DNA of 64,000 bases from Actimicrobium sp. CCC2.4 (GTDB lineage Bacteria > Pseudomonadota > Gammaproteobacteria > Burkholderiales > Burkholderiaceae_D), in contig NZ_CP133777.1 of the NCBI RefSeq assembly GCF_034347385.1, positions 3,968,001 through 4,032,000 of the forward strand, read 5' to 3'. Made by a program: the position numbers and the translations under genes. The notes beneath the pieces are model-generated. The model saw only the letters and a list, made by a program, of their open reading frames with translations, did no database searches and had not been told where the DNA came from. Positions 19,089-27,486 of this stretch are shown here, one piece after another. Positions within the stretch are counted from its first letter, which is position 1, and each line of letters starts with the position of its first letter.

Positions 19089-20924
19089 CTAACCCTCTAC
19101 CAGCTCCGCAATCAACCCGACAATCTCCGCCCCGTACGTCTCCAGCTTCTTCTCGCCGACGCCGCTGACACCGCGCAAATCATCGAGCGAGCCCGGTCGC
19201 GCCTTGGCGATTTCGCGCATCGTGGCGTCGTGGAAAATCACGTAGGCCGGTACGTTGTGCTTGCGGGCGGTCTCGACGCGCCACCAGCGCAGCTTGTCGA
19301 AAATGACCTGATCGAGTCCGGACAGTTCGTTCTCGACATAGCCCTTCGGTGCCTTGCCGGAAGCGGCCCGCTTGGCCTTGACCGGTTTCTGGTATTCGCG
19401 CAACTGGACCTGCTCACCGCCGCGCAAAACCGGCCTGGCGGCATCGGTCAGCTTGAGGGCGTTGTACGACTCGTAATCGACAGCAACCAAACCCAGCGCA
19501 ATCGACTGGCGCAGGATGGCGCGCCACTCGGCTTCGCTGGTGTCCGAGCCGATGCCGAAGACCGACAGCTGGTCATGGCGCCATTGCTTGATCTTGTCGG
19601 AATCAATACCGCGCAACACATCGAGCACGTGGCCGGCACCGAAGCGCTGATCCACCCGGTAAATCGCCGACAACAACTTTTGCACCGGCACCGTGGCATT
19701 GAACGACACCGGCGGATTGAGGCAGGTATCGCAATTGCCGCAGGGCTGCGAACTCTGGCCGAAATACTCGAGCAAATGGCGACGCCGGCAACCGAGCGTT
19801 TCGCACAGACCCAGCATCGCGTCGAGCTTGACACCGAGCACGCGCTTGAAAGTTTCGTCGGCTTCGGATTCATCGATCATGCGGCGCTGCTGCACCACAT
19901 CCTGCAAACCATAGGCCATCCACGCATTGGCAGGCTGGCCATCCCGGCCGGCACGCCCGGTTTCCTGATAGTAGCCTTCGATACTTTTTGGCAGATCCAG
20001 ATGGGCGACGAAGCGCACATCGGGTTTGTCGATGCCCATGCCGAAGGCGATTGTGGCGGTCATCACGATGCCTTCTTCGCGCAGGAAACGCGCCTGGTTC
20101 CGGCTGCGTTCCTCGAACTTCATACCGGCGTGATACGGCAAGGCGCGGATGCCGCTGGCGTTCAGGAATTCGGCGGTCTCTTCGACTTTCTTGCGCGACA
20201 GGCAGTACACGATGCCGGCGTCGCCCGTGTGCTCGGCCTGGATAAAGTCGAGCAACTGCTTGCGGCCGTTGGCTTTCTCGACGATCTGGTAGCGGATGTT
20301 GGGACGATCGAACGACGAGATGAACATCCTGGCGGCGTCGAGCTGCAGACGATGGGCGATCTCGGTACGGGTTTGCTGGTCGGCGGTGGCCGTCAGCGCA
20401 ATGCGCGGCACGTCCGGAAAACGCTCGTGCAGGATAGACAGCTTGATGTATTCGGGACGGAAATCATGGCCCCATTGCGACACGCAATGCGCCTCGTCGA
20501 TCGCAAATAGCGCGATCTTCGAGGCCGACAGCAGGTCCAGGCAGCGCGGCGTCATCAACCGTTCCGGCGCGACATAAACCAGATCGAGTTCACCGGCACG
20601 CACCATGCGTTCGATGCGCGAGGCTTCTTCGTAGGTCTGGGTCGAGTTCAGGAACGCAGCCCGCACGCCGACTTCGGCTAGCGCATCGACCTGGTCCTGC
20701 ATCAGCGCGATCAGCGGTGAAATCACCACGCCGACGCCGTCGCGCAGCAGCGATGGAATCTGGTAACACAGCGATTTTCCGCCGCCGGTCGGCATCAGCA
20801 CCAGGGCGTCGCCGCCCTGTGCGATCAGCTCGACAATTTCGGCTTGCTGGCCGCGGAAAGAGGAATAACCGAAGACTGTTTCCAGCAAGTGCAAGGCGCG
20901 TTCGGGGGTACTGGTGTCGGTCAT
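19089..20924 (-). CDS. recQ: RecQ ATP-dependent DNA helicase
   Basis: This 611-aa protein is a full RecQ: Walker A PTGGGKS, DEAH in FAIDEAHCVSQWGHDF, motif VI-like QETGRAGRDG, a zinc-binding cysteine cluster (CRRRHLLEYFGQSSQPCGNC plus DTC), a winged helix, and a C-terminal HRDC domain (~530-605). It unwinds DNA 3' to 5' and acts in recombination and fork repair. It is convergent with the DoxX-like gene, with 203 bp between stops, and about 80 bp separate its start from the uppP stop. Confidence 0.97.
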   Translation of the reverse strand: MTDTSTPERALHLLETVFGYSSFRGQQAEIVELIAQGGDALVLMPTGGGKSLCYQIPSLLRDGVGVVISPLIALMQDQVDALAEVGVRAAFLNSTQTYEEASRIERMVRAGELDLVYVAPERLMTPRCLDLLSASKIALFAIDEAHCVSQWGHDFRPEYIKLSILHERFPDVPRIALTATADQQTRTEIAHRLQLDAARMFISSFDRPNIRYQIVEKANGRKQLLDFIQAEHTGDAGIVYCLSRKKVEETAEFLNASGIRALPYHAGMKFEERSRNQARFLREEGIVMTATIAFGMGIDKPDVRFVAHLDLPKSIEGYYQETGRAGRDGQPANAWMAYGLQDVVQQRRMIDESEADETFKRVLGVKLDAMLGLCETLGCRRRHLLEYFGQSSQPCGNCDTCLNPPVSFNATVPVQKLLSAIYRVDQRFGAGHVLDVLRGIDSDKIKQWRHDQLSVFGIGSDTSEAEWRAILRQSIALGLVAVDYESYNALKLTDAARPVLRGGEQVQLREYQKPVKAKRAASGKAPKGYVENELSGLDQVIFDKLRWWRVETARKHNVPAYVIFHDATMREIAKARPGSLDDLRGVSGVGEKKLETYGAEIVGLIAELVEG

Positions 20925-20968
20925 TCCGTCTTCAAAAATGTGTTGGTGATGGATCGTAGCGCGGCTCG

Positions 20969-21013
20969 GTCAGCTCACTTAGTCAGCTCACTTAGTCAGC
21001 TCACTTAGTCAGC
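20969..21013. repeat. 13-bp tandem repeat spanning the uppP stop
   Basis: GTCAGCTCACTTA is repeated three times exactly (20969-21007), followed by a partial GTCAGC. The TAA stop of uppP is the last three bases of the third unit when read on the minus strand, so the repeat begins inside the uppP 3' end and extends into the gap before recQ. Confidence 0.95.
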
Positions 21014-21838
21014 CCAAACCACCAAACCACTGTAAGCGGTCGCGAGGATGACAAACCCGAACACGATGCGGTACCACGCGAAGATGGTGAAATCGTGCGA
21101 GCTGATGTAACGCAGCAACCAGCGCACGCAAAAGAATGCCGACACGAAGGCCGCCAGCGTGCCGATACCGAACAGTGGCAAGTCCTCCATCGACAGCAAT
21201 TCACGCGCCTTGTACAGCGAGTACACGGTGGCCCCGAGCAGGGTCGGGATCGCCAGGAAAAACGAGAACTCGGTGGCCGCCTTGCGCGATAGACCGAACA
21301 GCATGCCGCCGATGATGGTGGCACCCGAGCGGCTGGTGCCGGGAATCAGCGCGAAGGCTTGCGCCAGACCGACCTTGAGCGCGTCGAGCGCCGTCATCTG
21401 GTCGACCGAGTCGATCCGTGGCGGCACCGGGCTGAGTTTGTTGCGACGCTCGACCCACAGAATGATCAGGCCACCGGCAATGAAGGCCAGCGCGACCGGC
21501 ACCGGCGCAAACAGCTTGGCCTTGATGGCGCTGCTGAAAATCAATCCGAGCACGGCGGCCGGGATGAACGCAATCACCAGGTTGATGGCAAATTTCTGTG
21601 CGCCGCGATCGCTGAACAGGCCGGTACAGACATGCAACAGACGGGCGCGATATTCCCAGACGATGGCCAGGATGGCACCGGCCTGGATGACGATTTCGAA
21701 GGTCTTGACCTTCTCGCCGGTGAAGTCGAGCAGGCTGCCGGCGAGGATCAGATGACCGGTCGACGAGATCGGCAGGAACTCCGTCAAACCTTCGACGATG
21801 CCCATGATCAGGGCTTTCAGAGCGAGAACAATATCCAT
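21005..21838 (-). CDS. uppP: Undecaprenyl-diphosphatase UppP (BacA)
   Basis: This 277-aa polytopic membrane protein carries the two UppP signatures, [17 protein letters not shown] near the N-terminus and [10 protein letters not shown] in the middle. It dephosphorylates undecaprenyl diphosphate to recycle the lipid carrier for peptidoglycan and polysaccharide export, and confers bacitracin resistance when overproduced. Length is normal. The C-terminus ends in a 13-bp tandem repeat. Confidence 0.96.
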   Translation of the reverse strand: MDIVLALKALIMGIVEGLTEFLPISSTGHLILAGSLLDFTGEKVKTFEIVIQAGAILAIVWEYRARLLHVCTGLFSDRGAQKFAINLVIAFIPAAVLGLIFSSAIKAKLFAPVPVALAFIAGGLIILWVERRNKLSPVPPRIDSVDQMTALDALKVGLAQAFALIPGTSRSGATIIGGMLFGLSRKAATEFSFFLAIPTLLGATVYSLYKARELLSMEDLPLFGIGTLAAFVSAFFCVRWLLRYISSHDFTIFAWYRIVFGFVILATAYSGLVVWAD

Positions 21839-21912
21839 GGGTAGGGGCGTTTGGGAGGAGTGAAAAATCCCGCAGAATCGATGTCCTGCAGGTTGGAGAT
21901 AGGGTGGCGGGC

Positions 21913-22473
21913 TTACTTTGCCGGCGCAAAGATTACCACGAGGGCGGTCGGCTGCGTCGTGATACCGGTCGGGACGAAGGCAGTACCGCCATAACGCAGG
22001 TCGTCCGCAGCGAAGGTATAGAGCGGCATGTCGCGCAGAATATCTGCCGCCATCGGCCCGGCTGCCCGCGCCACCTGACTGGCCAGGCCCGGATCGATCC
22101 CATCGAGCGCGATACGATCGATGCGCGGCTGCACCACCACGACCGCACGCTGCTGTGCATCCAGCTGCAAGCGTCCCGACAGCACGAAATCGCCTTGCCA
22201 GACACGCCGCGTGAAGGCCGGCGCGACGCGCGCATCAAGGGTGACGCTGATCCGGTTGTCATCGGCTTGCAGCGCCAGGCGCGGATTGCTCAGGTGGATA
22301 TCGATCAGATCCATCGGCCGCTGGTTCAGCGGGAAGCGGCGCTCGACCGTCTGTTGCAGACGCGCCAGCGGAATGACCGCCTCGCGCGGACCAGGCAGGC
22401 TGACGCAAGCGGACAGACTCTGAAGAACCACCAGCAAGATGGCATAGCGCAAGAGATGGAACGGCACAGGCAT
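21913..22473 (-). CDS. DUF1439 lipoprotein
   Basis: This 186-aa protein has an N-terminal signal with lipobox LSAC (Cys about residue 23), so it should be a lipoprotein. The rest fits DUF1439, a family of periplasm-facing lipoproteins including E. coli Yce[20 protein letters not shown] and an amphipathic beta pattern. Function is unproven. The gene is 74 bp upstream of uppP on the same strand. Confidence 0.8.
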   Translation of the reverse strand: MPVPFHLLRYAILLVVLQSLSACVSLPGPREAVIPLARLQQTVERRFPLNQRPMDLIDIHLSNPRLALQADDNRISVTLDARVAPAFTRRVWQGDFVLSGRLQLDAQQRAVVVVQPRIDRIALDGIDPGLASQVARAAGPMAADILRDMPLYTFAADDLRYGGTAFVPTGITTQPTALVVIFAPAK

Positions 22474-22621
22474 CCTTTTTCGATAGAGAACAACAACGAC
22501 AGCAAGACTTCATGAGCCAGCGCAAATCAGCTGCGATTACCACTCCTATAGTCCTGAGAGTGCGCAGGATTTTGCCACATCGCGTATCCCTGTAAGTCTC
22601 TCACCACAGAAAGGACTTCTC

Positions 22622-23344
22622 ATGAAAGCCTATGGCGCTGAATTTTTCGGAACATTCTGGCTGGTACTTGGCGGCTGCGGTAGCGCAGTGCTGGCAGCGG
22701 CATTTCCCGGCTTGGACATCGGCCTGCTTGGCGTGTCGCTGGCATTCGGCCTGACGGTACTGACGATGGCATTTGCCATCGGCCACCTGTCGGGCTGCCA
22801 TCTCAATCCGGCCGTATCGATTGGCTTGTGGGCCGGCGGCCGCTTTCCGGCCGGTCAGGTCGGACCCTACATCATCGCGCAGGTGCTTGGCGCACTGGCC
22901 GGTGCCACCGTGCTGTACCTGATCGCCAGCGGCAAGGAGGGCTTCGATGTGGCGGCCGGATTTGCCTCGAATGGCTACGGCGCACAATCGCCGGGCGGCT
23001 ATTCGCTGCAGGCGGCGGCGCTGTGCGAAGTCGTGATGACGATGATTTTCCTGATGGTGATACTGGGCAGTACCGACCGCCGTGCGCCACCGGGATTCGC
23101 GCCGCTGGCCATCGGCCTGTGCCTGACTCTGATACACCTGATCAGCATCCCGGTCACCAATACCTCGGTCAATCCGGCGCGCAGCACCGGTGTCGCGCTA
23201 TTCGCCGGCGGCCCCTACCTGATGCAGTTATGGCTGTTCTGGATCGCTCCGGTCGTCGGTGCACTGCTCGGCGCGCTGGCTTACCGCGCCCTTGCCGGCA
23301 CGCCTAGCCCTGCGTCGCAGGCTGGACCAGTATCCATGGCTTGA
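22622..23344 (+). CDS. aqpZ: Aquaporin Z
   Basis: This 240-aa six-helix channel has both NPA boxes (HLNPAVSIG and [10 protein letters not shown]) and the AqpZ-like stretch [15 protein letters not shown] histidine and arginine at the expected selectivity-filter positions indicate a water-selective pore. The start at 22622 has AAGGA nine bases upstream. The last ~41 bp overlap the convergent DUF2288 gene. Confidence 0.95.
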   Translation: MKAYGAEFFGTFWLVLGGCGSAVLAAAFPGLDIGLLGVSLAFGLTVLTMAFAIGHLSGCHLNPAVSIGLWAGGRFPAGQVGPYIIAQVLGALAGATVLYLIASGKEGFDVAAGFASNGYGAQSPGGYSLQAAALCEVVMTMIFLMVILGSTDRRAPPGFAPLAIGLCLTLIHLISIPVTNTSVNPARSTGVALFAGGPYLMQLWLFWIAPVVGALLGALAYRALAGTPSPASQAGPVSMA

Positions 23345-23639
23345 CAATCACGCTCCACAACAAGGGATCGGTCTCGGTCCAGGCAGCGGCCAGTGCGTCG
23401 CTGACCTTACTCACCAGGCCATCGCCCATCCAGGCACTGACAGCGGCGGTATCGTCCAGAGAAATGCGGACCGCCACATCGATCAAGTCCAGCGAGGCAT
23501 CGACGGTCACCATCGCGCCCGACGCAAAATGCGGCAGCAATTCGTGCCACTGCAGGCGGGCGGTCTCGCCATTGAGGCGGGTGTGGATAAGCTGGTAGGC
23601 GTCTGTCAGCGTCGCTGGCGGATGATTGGTCGAATTCAT
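23304..23639 (-). CDS. DUF2288 family protein
   Basis: From the ATG at 23639 the product is 111 aa ([19 protein letters not shown]...), fitting DUF2288 proteins, with [20 protein letters not shown] as a typical stretch. Function unknown. A longer frame starting at 23747 would overlap slyX and is unlikely. The 3' end overlaps aqpZ by 41 bp in convergent orientation; slyX lies 20 bp upstream on the same strand. Confidence 0.8.
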   Translation of the reverse strand: MNSTNHPPATLTDAYQLIHTRLNGETARLQWHELLPHFASGAMVTVDASLDLIDVAVRISLDDTAAVSAWMGDGLVSKVSDALAAAWTETDPLLWSVIVKPWILVQPATQG

Positions 23640-23659
23640 GGCGGGTCGGTCTTCCGGAT

Positions 23660-23866
23660 TCAATAGTGCGGTGGCGGCTCGTGGGCCAGGCGGCCTTCGC
23701 CGCTGGCATCGCCGGCGTTCTGCAGATGCCGTGCCAGCGCGGCGCATAGCACTTCCAGTTCAGTAATCTGTTTTTGCTGGCGCACCACCACCTCATTGAG
23801 GGAATCGACCAGATCTTCCTGGCGCGACAGTTTGATTTCGATATCGATCAGGCGGTCTTCAGTCAT
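23660..23866 (-). CDS. slyX: SlyX family protein
   Basis: This 68-aa protein starts MTEDRLIDIEIKLSRQEDLVDSLN, the characteristic SlyX opening. It is largely coiled coil and ends in the PPHY motif that closes SlyX proteins. Function is unknown. An in-frame start at 23935 would add 23 atypical residues and is rejected. Probably co-transcribed with the DUF2288 gene. Confidence 0.9.
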   Translation of the reverse strand: MTEDRLIDIEIKLSRQEDLVDSLNEVVVRQQKQITELEVLCAALARHLQNAGDASGEGRLAHEPPPHY

Positions 23867-24007
23867 CGGGTGCGGTCGTAAAAAACATCTCGGGGGCGGA
23901 TTGTCGCATGCCCCACCGTCACGCCCCACCATCACACCCCGTCAACGCGACGATGGCCGACCGGCCAGCCTTGACGCTGCGCAACCTCCCCCGTATATTG
24001 CAGCAGG

Positions 24008-24027
24008 CTTACTGACTCGCCAGTAAG
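24008..24027. promoter_or_regulatory. Palindromic operator candidate for the TetR regulator
   Basis: CTTACTG-ACTCGC-CAGTAAG is a perfect 7-bp inverted repeat with a 6-bp spacer, 36 bp before the TetR start. The position and symmetry suit autoregulation by a TetR dimer; direct evidence of binding is absent. Confidence 0.55.
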
Positions 24028-24063
24028 TTAAATCCCTCTGTTCACCCCGCTCACCCCGGACCG

Positions 24064-24735
24064 ATGATCCCCTGCCCATTCAAAACCCCGCCCCGCTGGA
24101 CCCGCCGCAAGGAAGCCCGCCCGCAAGAGCTGCTCGACGCGGCGCTCGCGCTGTTCGTCGAACGCGGTTTTTCGGCGACCCGGCTCGATGACGTCGCGCG
24201 CGTCGCCGGCGTCTCCAAAGGCACGCTGTACCTGTATTACGCCAGCAAGGAAGAGCTGTTCAAGGCCGTCGTGCGCGAGAACGTCGTGCCTCTGCTGGGC
24301 GAGGCCGAAGCCATGATCCGCGACCATGCCGGCAGCAGCGCCCTGCTGTTACGCCAGATCCTGCTGGGCTGGTGGGAGCGCATCGGCGAAACCCGGCTGT
24401 CGGGCATCACCAAGCTGGTCATGGCCGAAGCCCGCAACTTTCCGGAACTGGCCAAGTTCTACAACGAAGAAGTCATCCTGCGCGGTAATGCCATGCTGGC
24501 GCAGGTGCTCGAACGCGGCGTCGCCAGCCGTGAATTCCGCCCGCTCGATATCGCACAGGCCACCAGCGTCATCGCCGCACCGATCATGATGATGATGATG
24601 TGGAAGCATTCATTTGGCAGTCCCTGCGCATTGCCAACGATCACGCCGCAAGCCTATTTGCATGGCGTCACCGACCTGCTGCTGCAGGGTTTGCTAGCCC
24701 ACGAAGACAGGCCGCCGGCAGGGGTGATTTGTTAG
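24064..24735 (+). CDS. TetR/AcrR-family transcriptional regulator
   Basis: This 223-aa protein has an N-terminal TetR HTH (residues ~20-65, with LFVERGFSATRLDDVARVAGVSKGTLYLYYASKEELFKAVV split across the fold) and a helical ligand domain. The Met-rich run MMMMMWK lies near the C-terminus. It is 63 bp upstream of pcm, in line with rhodanese and tolC, so it may control that group. A palindrome sits in its own leader. Confidence 0.9.
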   Translation: MIPCPFKTPPRWTRRKEARPQELLDAALALFVERGFSATRLDDVARVAGVSKGTLYLYYASKEELFKAVVRENVVPLLGEAEAMIRDHAGSSALLLRQILLGWWERIGETRLSGITKLVMAEARNFPELAKFYNEEVILRGNAMLAQVLERGVASREFRPLDIAQATSVIAAPIMMMMMWKHSFGSPCALPTITPQAYLHGVTDLLLQGLLAHEDRPPAGVIC

Positions 24736-24798
24736 AATGCTGCACGTTGCCGGCAGCGCCCCCACCGGCCCACCCTTTCACGCACTGAGAACCCCGCC

Positions 24799-25452
24799 AT
24801 GAACATCGAACAAGCCCGCTTCAACATGATCGAACAGCAAATTCGCACCTGGGATGTGCTCGACCAGGATGTCCTCGATCTGCTGATGGTGGTCAAGCGC
24901 GAATCCTTCGTGCCGGCCGCCTACGCCGCGCTGGCCTTCGTCGATACCGAGATCCCGCTGCCACGCGGCCAATCGATGCTGATGCCGAAATTCGAAGCCC
25001 GCATGCTGCAGGAAGCCAGTGTCAAGAAACACGAAAGCGTGCTCGAAATCGGCTCCGGCTCCGGTTACATGGCCGCCCTGCTGGCGCGCTGTGCACGCCA
25101 CGTCACCAGCATCGAAATCGAAGAAGACCTGCAGGCGCTGGCCGAGGACAACCTGTGCCGCTACGGTATCGACAATGTCGATGTCATCCTCGGCGATGGC
25201 GCGCGCGGCTGGACCGATAACGCGCCTTACGACGTCATCGTGATTTCCGGATCGCTGCCGGTCCTGCCACAAGAATTTCTGCCTCAGATCAAGATCGGCG
25301 GACGCATCCTGTGCGTGGTTGGCGATGCGCCTGCCATGACTGCGCAAGTCATCACGCGCGTCTCCGAGCTTGGCTACGACACCGTCAATCTGTTCGAGAC
25401 CGTCATCAAGCCGCTGCGCAATGCATTCACGCCGTCGCCATTCAAGTTCTAA
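24799..25452 (+). CDS. pcm: Protein-L-isoaspartate O-methyltransferase
   Basis: This 217-aa SAM-dependent methyltransferase has motif I VLEIGSGSGYMAALLA (about residues 81-96), the PCMT-type RQMLMPKFEAR-like stretch (QSMLMPKFEAR) and a GDGARGW loop. The family repairs isoaspartyl residues in damaged proteins. In many Burkholderiales it directly precedes rhodanese and tolC, as here. The rhodanese gene begins 12 bp after its stop. Confidence 0.9.
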   Translation: MNIEQARFNMIEQQIRTWDVLDQDVLDLLMVVKRESFVPAAYAALAFVDTEIPLPRGQSMLMPKFEARMLQEASVKKHESVLEIGSGSGYMAALLARCARHVTSIEIEEDLQALAEDNLCRYGIDNVDVILGDGARGWTDNAPYDVIVISGSLPVLPQEFLPQIKIGGRILCVVGDAPAMTAQVITRVSELGYDTVNLFETVIKPLRNAFTPSPFKF

Positions 25453-25464
25453 GGAGCCGCTGCC

Positions 25465-25788
25465 ATGCACCACCTGACTGCTCCCGCACTGCACGCCTGG
25501 CTGGCCGATACCAGCCGGCCTGCGCCCTTGCTGCTCGATGTCCGCGAGCCGTGGGAATTCGAGACCTGCCACCTCGCCGGCGCGGTACCGATGCCGATGC
25601 GCAGCATCCCGACGCGACTGGCCGAACTCGATGACGAGACTCCGGTGGTCTGCATTTGCCACCATGGTTCGCGCAGCATGCAGGTCGCCAATTTTCTTGA
25701 GCAACAAGGGTTTACCGAAGTGACCAACCTGACCGGCGGCATGCATGCATGGGCATTGCAGGTTGATCCGGCTGTGCCGACCTACTGA
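25465..25788 (+). CDS. Rhodanese-like sulfurtransferase
   Basis: This 107-aa single-domain rhodanese has LLLDVREPWEFETCHL at the N-terminus and the active-site loop CICHHGSRS, whose second cysteine should carry the persulfide, plus the GGMHAWA end motif. It could move sulfane sulfur in the cytoplasm; no signal peptide is seen. It lies between pcm and tolC, 37 bp before the tolC start, and is likely in the same operon. Confidence 0.9.
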   Translation: MHHLTAPALHAWLADTSRPAPLLLDVREPWEFETCHLAGAVPMPMRSIPTRLAELDDETPVVCICHHGSRSMQVANFLEQQGFTEVTNLTGGMHAWALQVDPAVPTY

Positions 25789-25825
25789 CATCCCTGTATC
25801 CACCCCCGATTCCACCGGAGAATCC

Positions 25826-27133
25826 ATGCGTTATTTCGTCATCGCCCCGCTGCTGGCTTGTGCGTTCCTGTCGTCCCCGGTACGAGCGACCGACCTGTTG
25901 CAGGTGTACCGGGATGCCCTGGTCAACGATGCGGTGATTGCCAGCGCACGTTCGGCGCGCGAGGCAGGACAGGAACGCAGTGTGCAGGGTCGCGCCGGCC
26001 TGTTGCCGGTGCTCGGGGTCGGTGGCAGCTACAACCGGGTCAATGCCACGGCAGCCACGCGCAGCATCGACTACAACGTCAACACCTACGCGCTGACACT
26101 GACGCAGCCGCTACTGCGCATGGCTAACTGGGAAACCTACCAGCAAGGAAAACTGTCGGTTGCCATTAGCGATGCCGTCTACGCGCAAGCGCAGCAAGAC
26201 CTGATCGCCCGGGTCGCGCAAGCCTACTTCGATGTGTTGGCAGCGCAGGACGTGCTGGCCTTCCTGAAAGCCCAGGAAAGCGCGATCAGCGAGCAACTGG
26301 CTTCCGCCAAGCGCAACTTCGAAGTCGGCACTGCCACCATCACCGACAGCAATGAAGCGCAAGCCCGCTACGACCTCGCCATCGCCCAGCAAATCGCGGC
26401 GCAAAACGACCTCGACGTGAAGATCGCCGCCTTGCAACAAATCATCGGCAAACCGGCCGGCACGCTCGCCACGCTGCGTCCCGGCCTCAAGCTCAGCCCA
26501 CCGGAACCGGCGCAGATGGCTCCCTGGGTCAGTAGCGCCGAGGAACAGAATTTTGGTGTCCTCAGCCAGCAACTGGCGCTCGAGATTGCCCGTCGCGACA
26601 TCAGCCGCAACCGTGACGGCCACTTGCCCACGGTTGACCTGATCGCCAGCCGTGGCACCACCAACCAGAGCAGCCCCAGCCTGACCACGCAGAGCGGCTC
26701 GATTACGTCCAGTACGGTCGGCGTGCAATGGCAAATCCCGTTGTTTGCCGGCTTTGCCGTCACCAGCAAGGTTCGTGAATCGATCGCCCTGGAAGAAAAA
26801 GCCCGCGCCGACCTCGACAACATCCGGCGCATCGCAGCGCAGGCAGCGCGGCAATCCTACCTGGGCGTCAACAGCGGGTTGGCACAAGTCAGGGCCTACG
26901 AGGCAGCCGAAATTTCCAGCCTGTCGGCGCTGGAATCGAACCGGCTCGGGTATCAGGTCGGCGTACGCATCAACATCGACGTCCTTAACGCCCAGCAACA
27001 GCTTTTTTCGACACGGCAATTGCTGGCCAAAGCGCGCTATGACACGCTGATTGCGGGTTTGCGCTTGAAAGCAGCGGCGGGAACGCTGAAGGAAGATGAC
27101 CTGGCATTGGTGAACGGGTTGTTGCAGAACTAA
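25826..27133 (+). CDS. tolC: TolC-family outer-membrane channel protein
   Basis: The 435-aa protein has a signal peptide (MRYFVIAPLLACAFLSSPVRA) and the duplicated helical hairpin pattern of TolC: DLLQVYRDALVNDAVI at the start, LRMANWETYQQGKLSV, and VGVRINIDVLNAQQQLFSTRQ in the second half. It should form the trimeric outer-membrane duct for type I secretion or RND efflux. Start 25826 has CCGGAG upstream; the in-frame ATG at 25745 lies within the rhodanese gene. Confidence 0.92.
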   Translation: MRYFVIAPLLACAFLSSPVRATDLLQVYRDALVNDAVIASARSAREAGQERSVQGRAGLLPVLGVGGSYNRVNATAATRSIDYNVNTYALTLTQPLLRMANWETYQQGKLSVAISDAVYAQAQQDLIARVAQAYFDVLAAQDVLAFLKAQESAISEQLASAKRNFEVGTATITDSNEAQARYDLAIAQQIAAQNDLDVKIAALQQIIGKPAGTLATLRPGLKLSPPEPAQMAPWVSSAEEQNFGVLSQQLALEIARRDISRNRDGHLPTVDLIASRGTTNQSSPSLTTQSGSITSSTVGVQWQIPLFAGFAVTSKVRESIALEEKARADLDNIRRIAAQAARQSYLGVNSGLAQVRAYEAAEISSLSALESNRLGYQVGVRINIDVLNAQQQLFSTRQLLAKARYDTLIAGLRLKAAAGTLKEDDLALVNGLLQN

Positions 27134-27486
27134 GCTGGACATTTCAGGCACACCGGCATGACGTAGCGTGGTCACGGCTTCACCGTGCCCACGCGGTGCA
27201 GTGACCTGACCGGATAGCACTCCACATCGCCAAACCGGTCCGCTTTTGCCCGCGGCCGCATACCCGCTTCGTCTTTCACCCCCCAAACCCCACCACCACC
27301 GCACTCGACCCCACCGCTTTTGACACGCCTCAACAAGCCATCCGATACCCGAACTCCCCCTGATTGAACAACGTAAATTGTAATCTCGCCGCCATCGATC
27401 CCTGATCGGAGAGCGATAGATAACTATGCCCGGTTGCCATTGCCGTCCGATGTCGACTCTCACGTTCCACATCACAGGGGACTGCC
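27134..27486. other. Gene-free interval between tolC and the giant-protein operon
   Basis: No credible gene is present in these 353 bp. It holds a strong hairpin just after tolC (27168-27196) and a C-rich tract around 27281-27325. The end of the interval must contain the promoter of the three-gene operon. A good ribosome-binding site (AGGGGA) lies seven bases before the start at 27487. I see no unambiguous promoter hexamers. Confidence 0.6.
27168..27196 (+). terminator. Strong hairpin 34 bp after tolC
   Basis: GCGTGG-T-CACGG-cttca-CCGTG-C-CCACGC forms an 11-bp stem with one T/C mismatch and a five-base loop. There is no U-tract after it, so it may be a Rho-type or RNA-stabilising structure rather than a classical intrinsic terminator. 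Confidence 0.55.

Noticed and set aside
19077-20510. 477-aa ORF antisense to recQ
   Set aside because: Shadow frame of a well-conserved helicase gene with no independent support.
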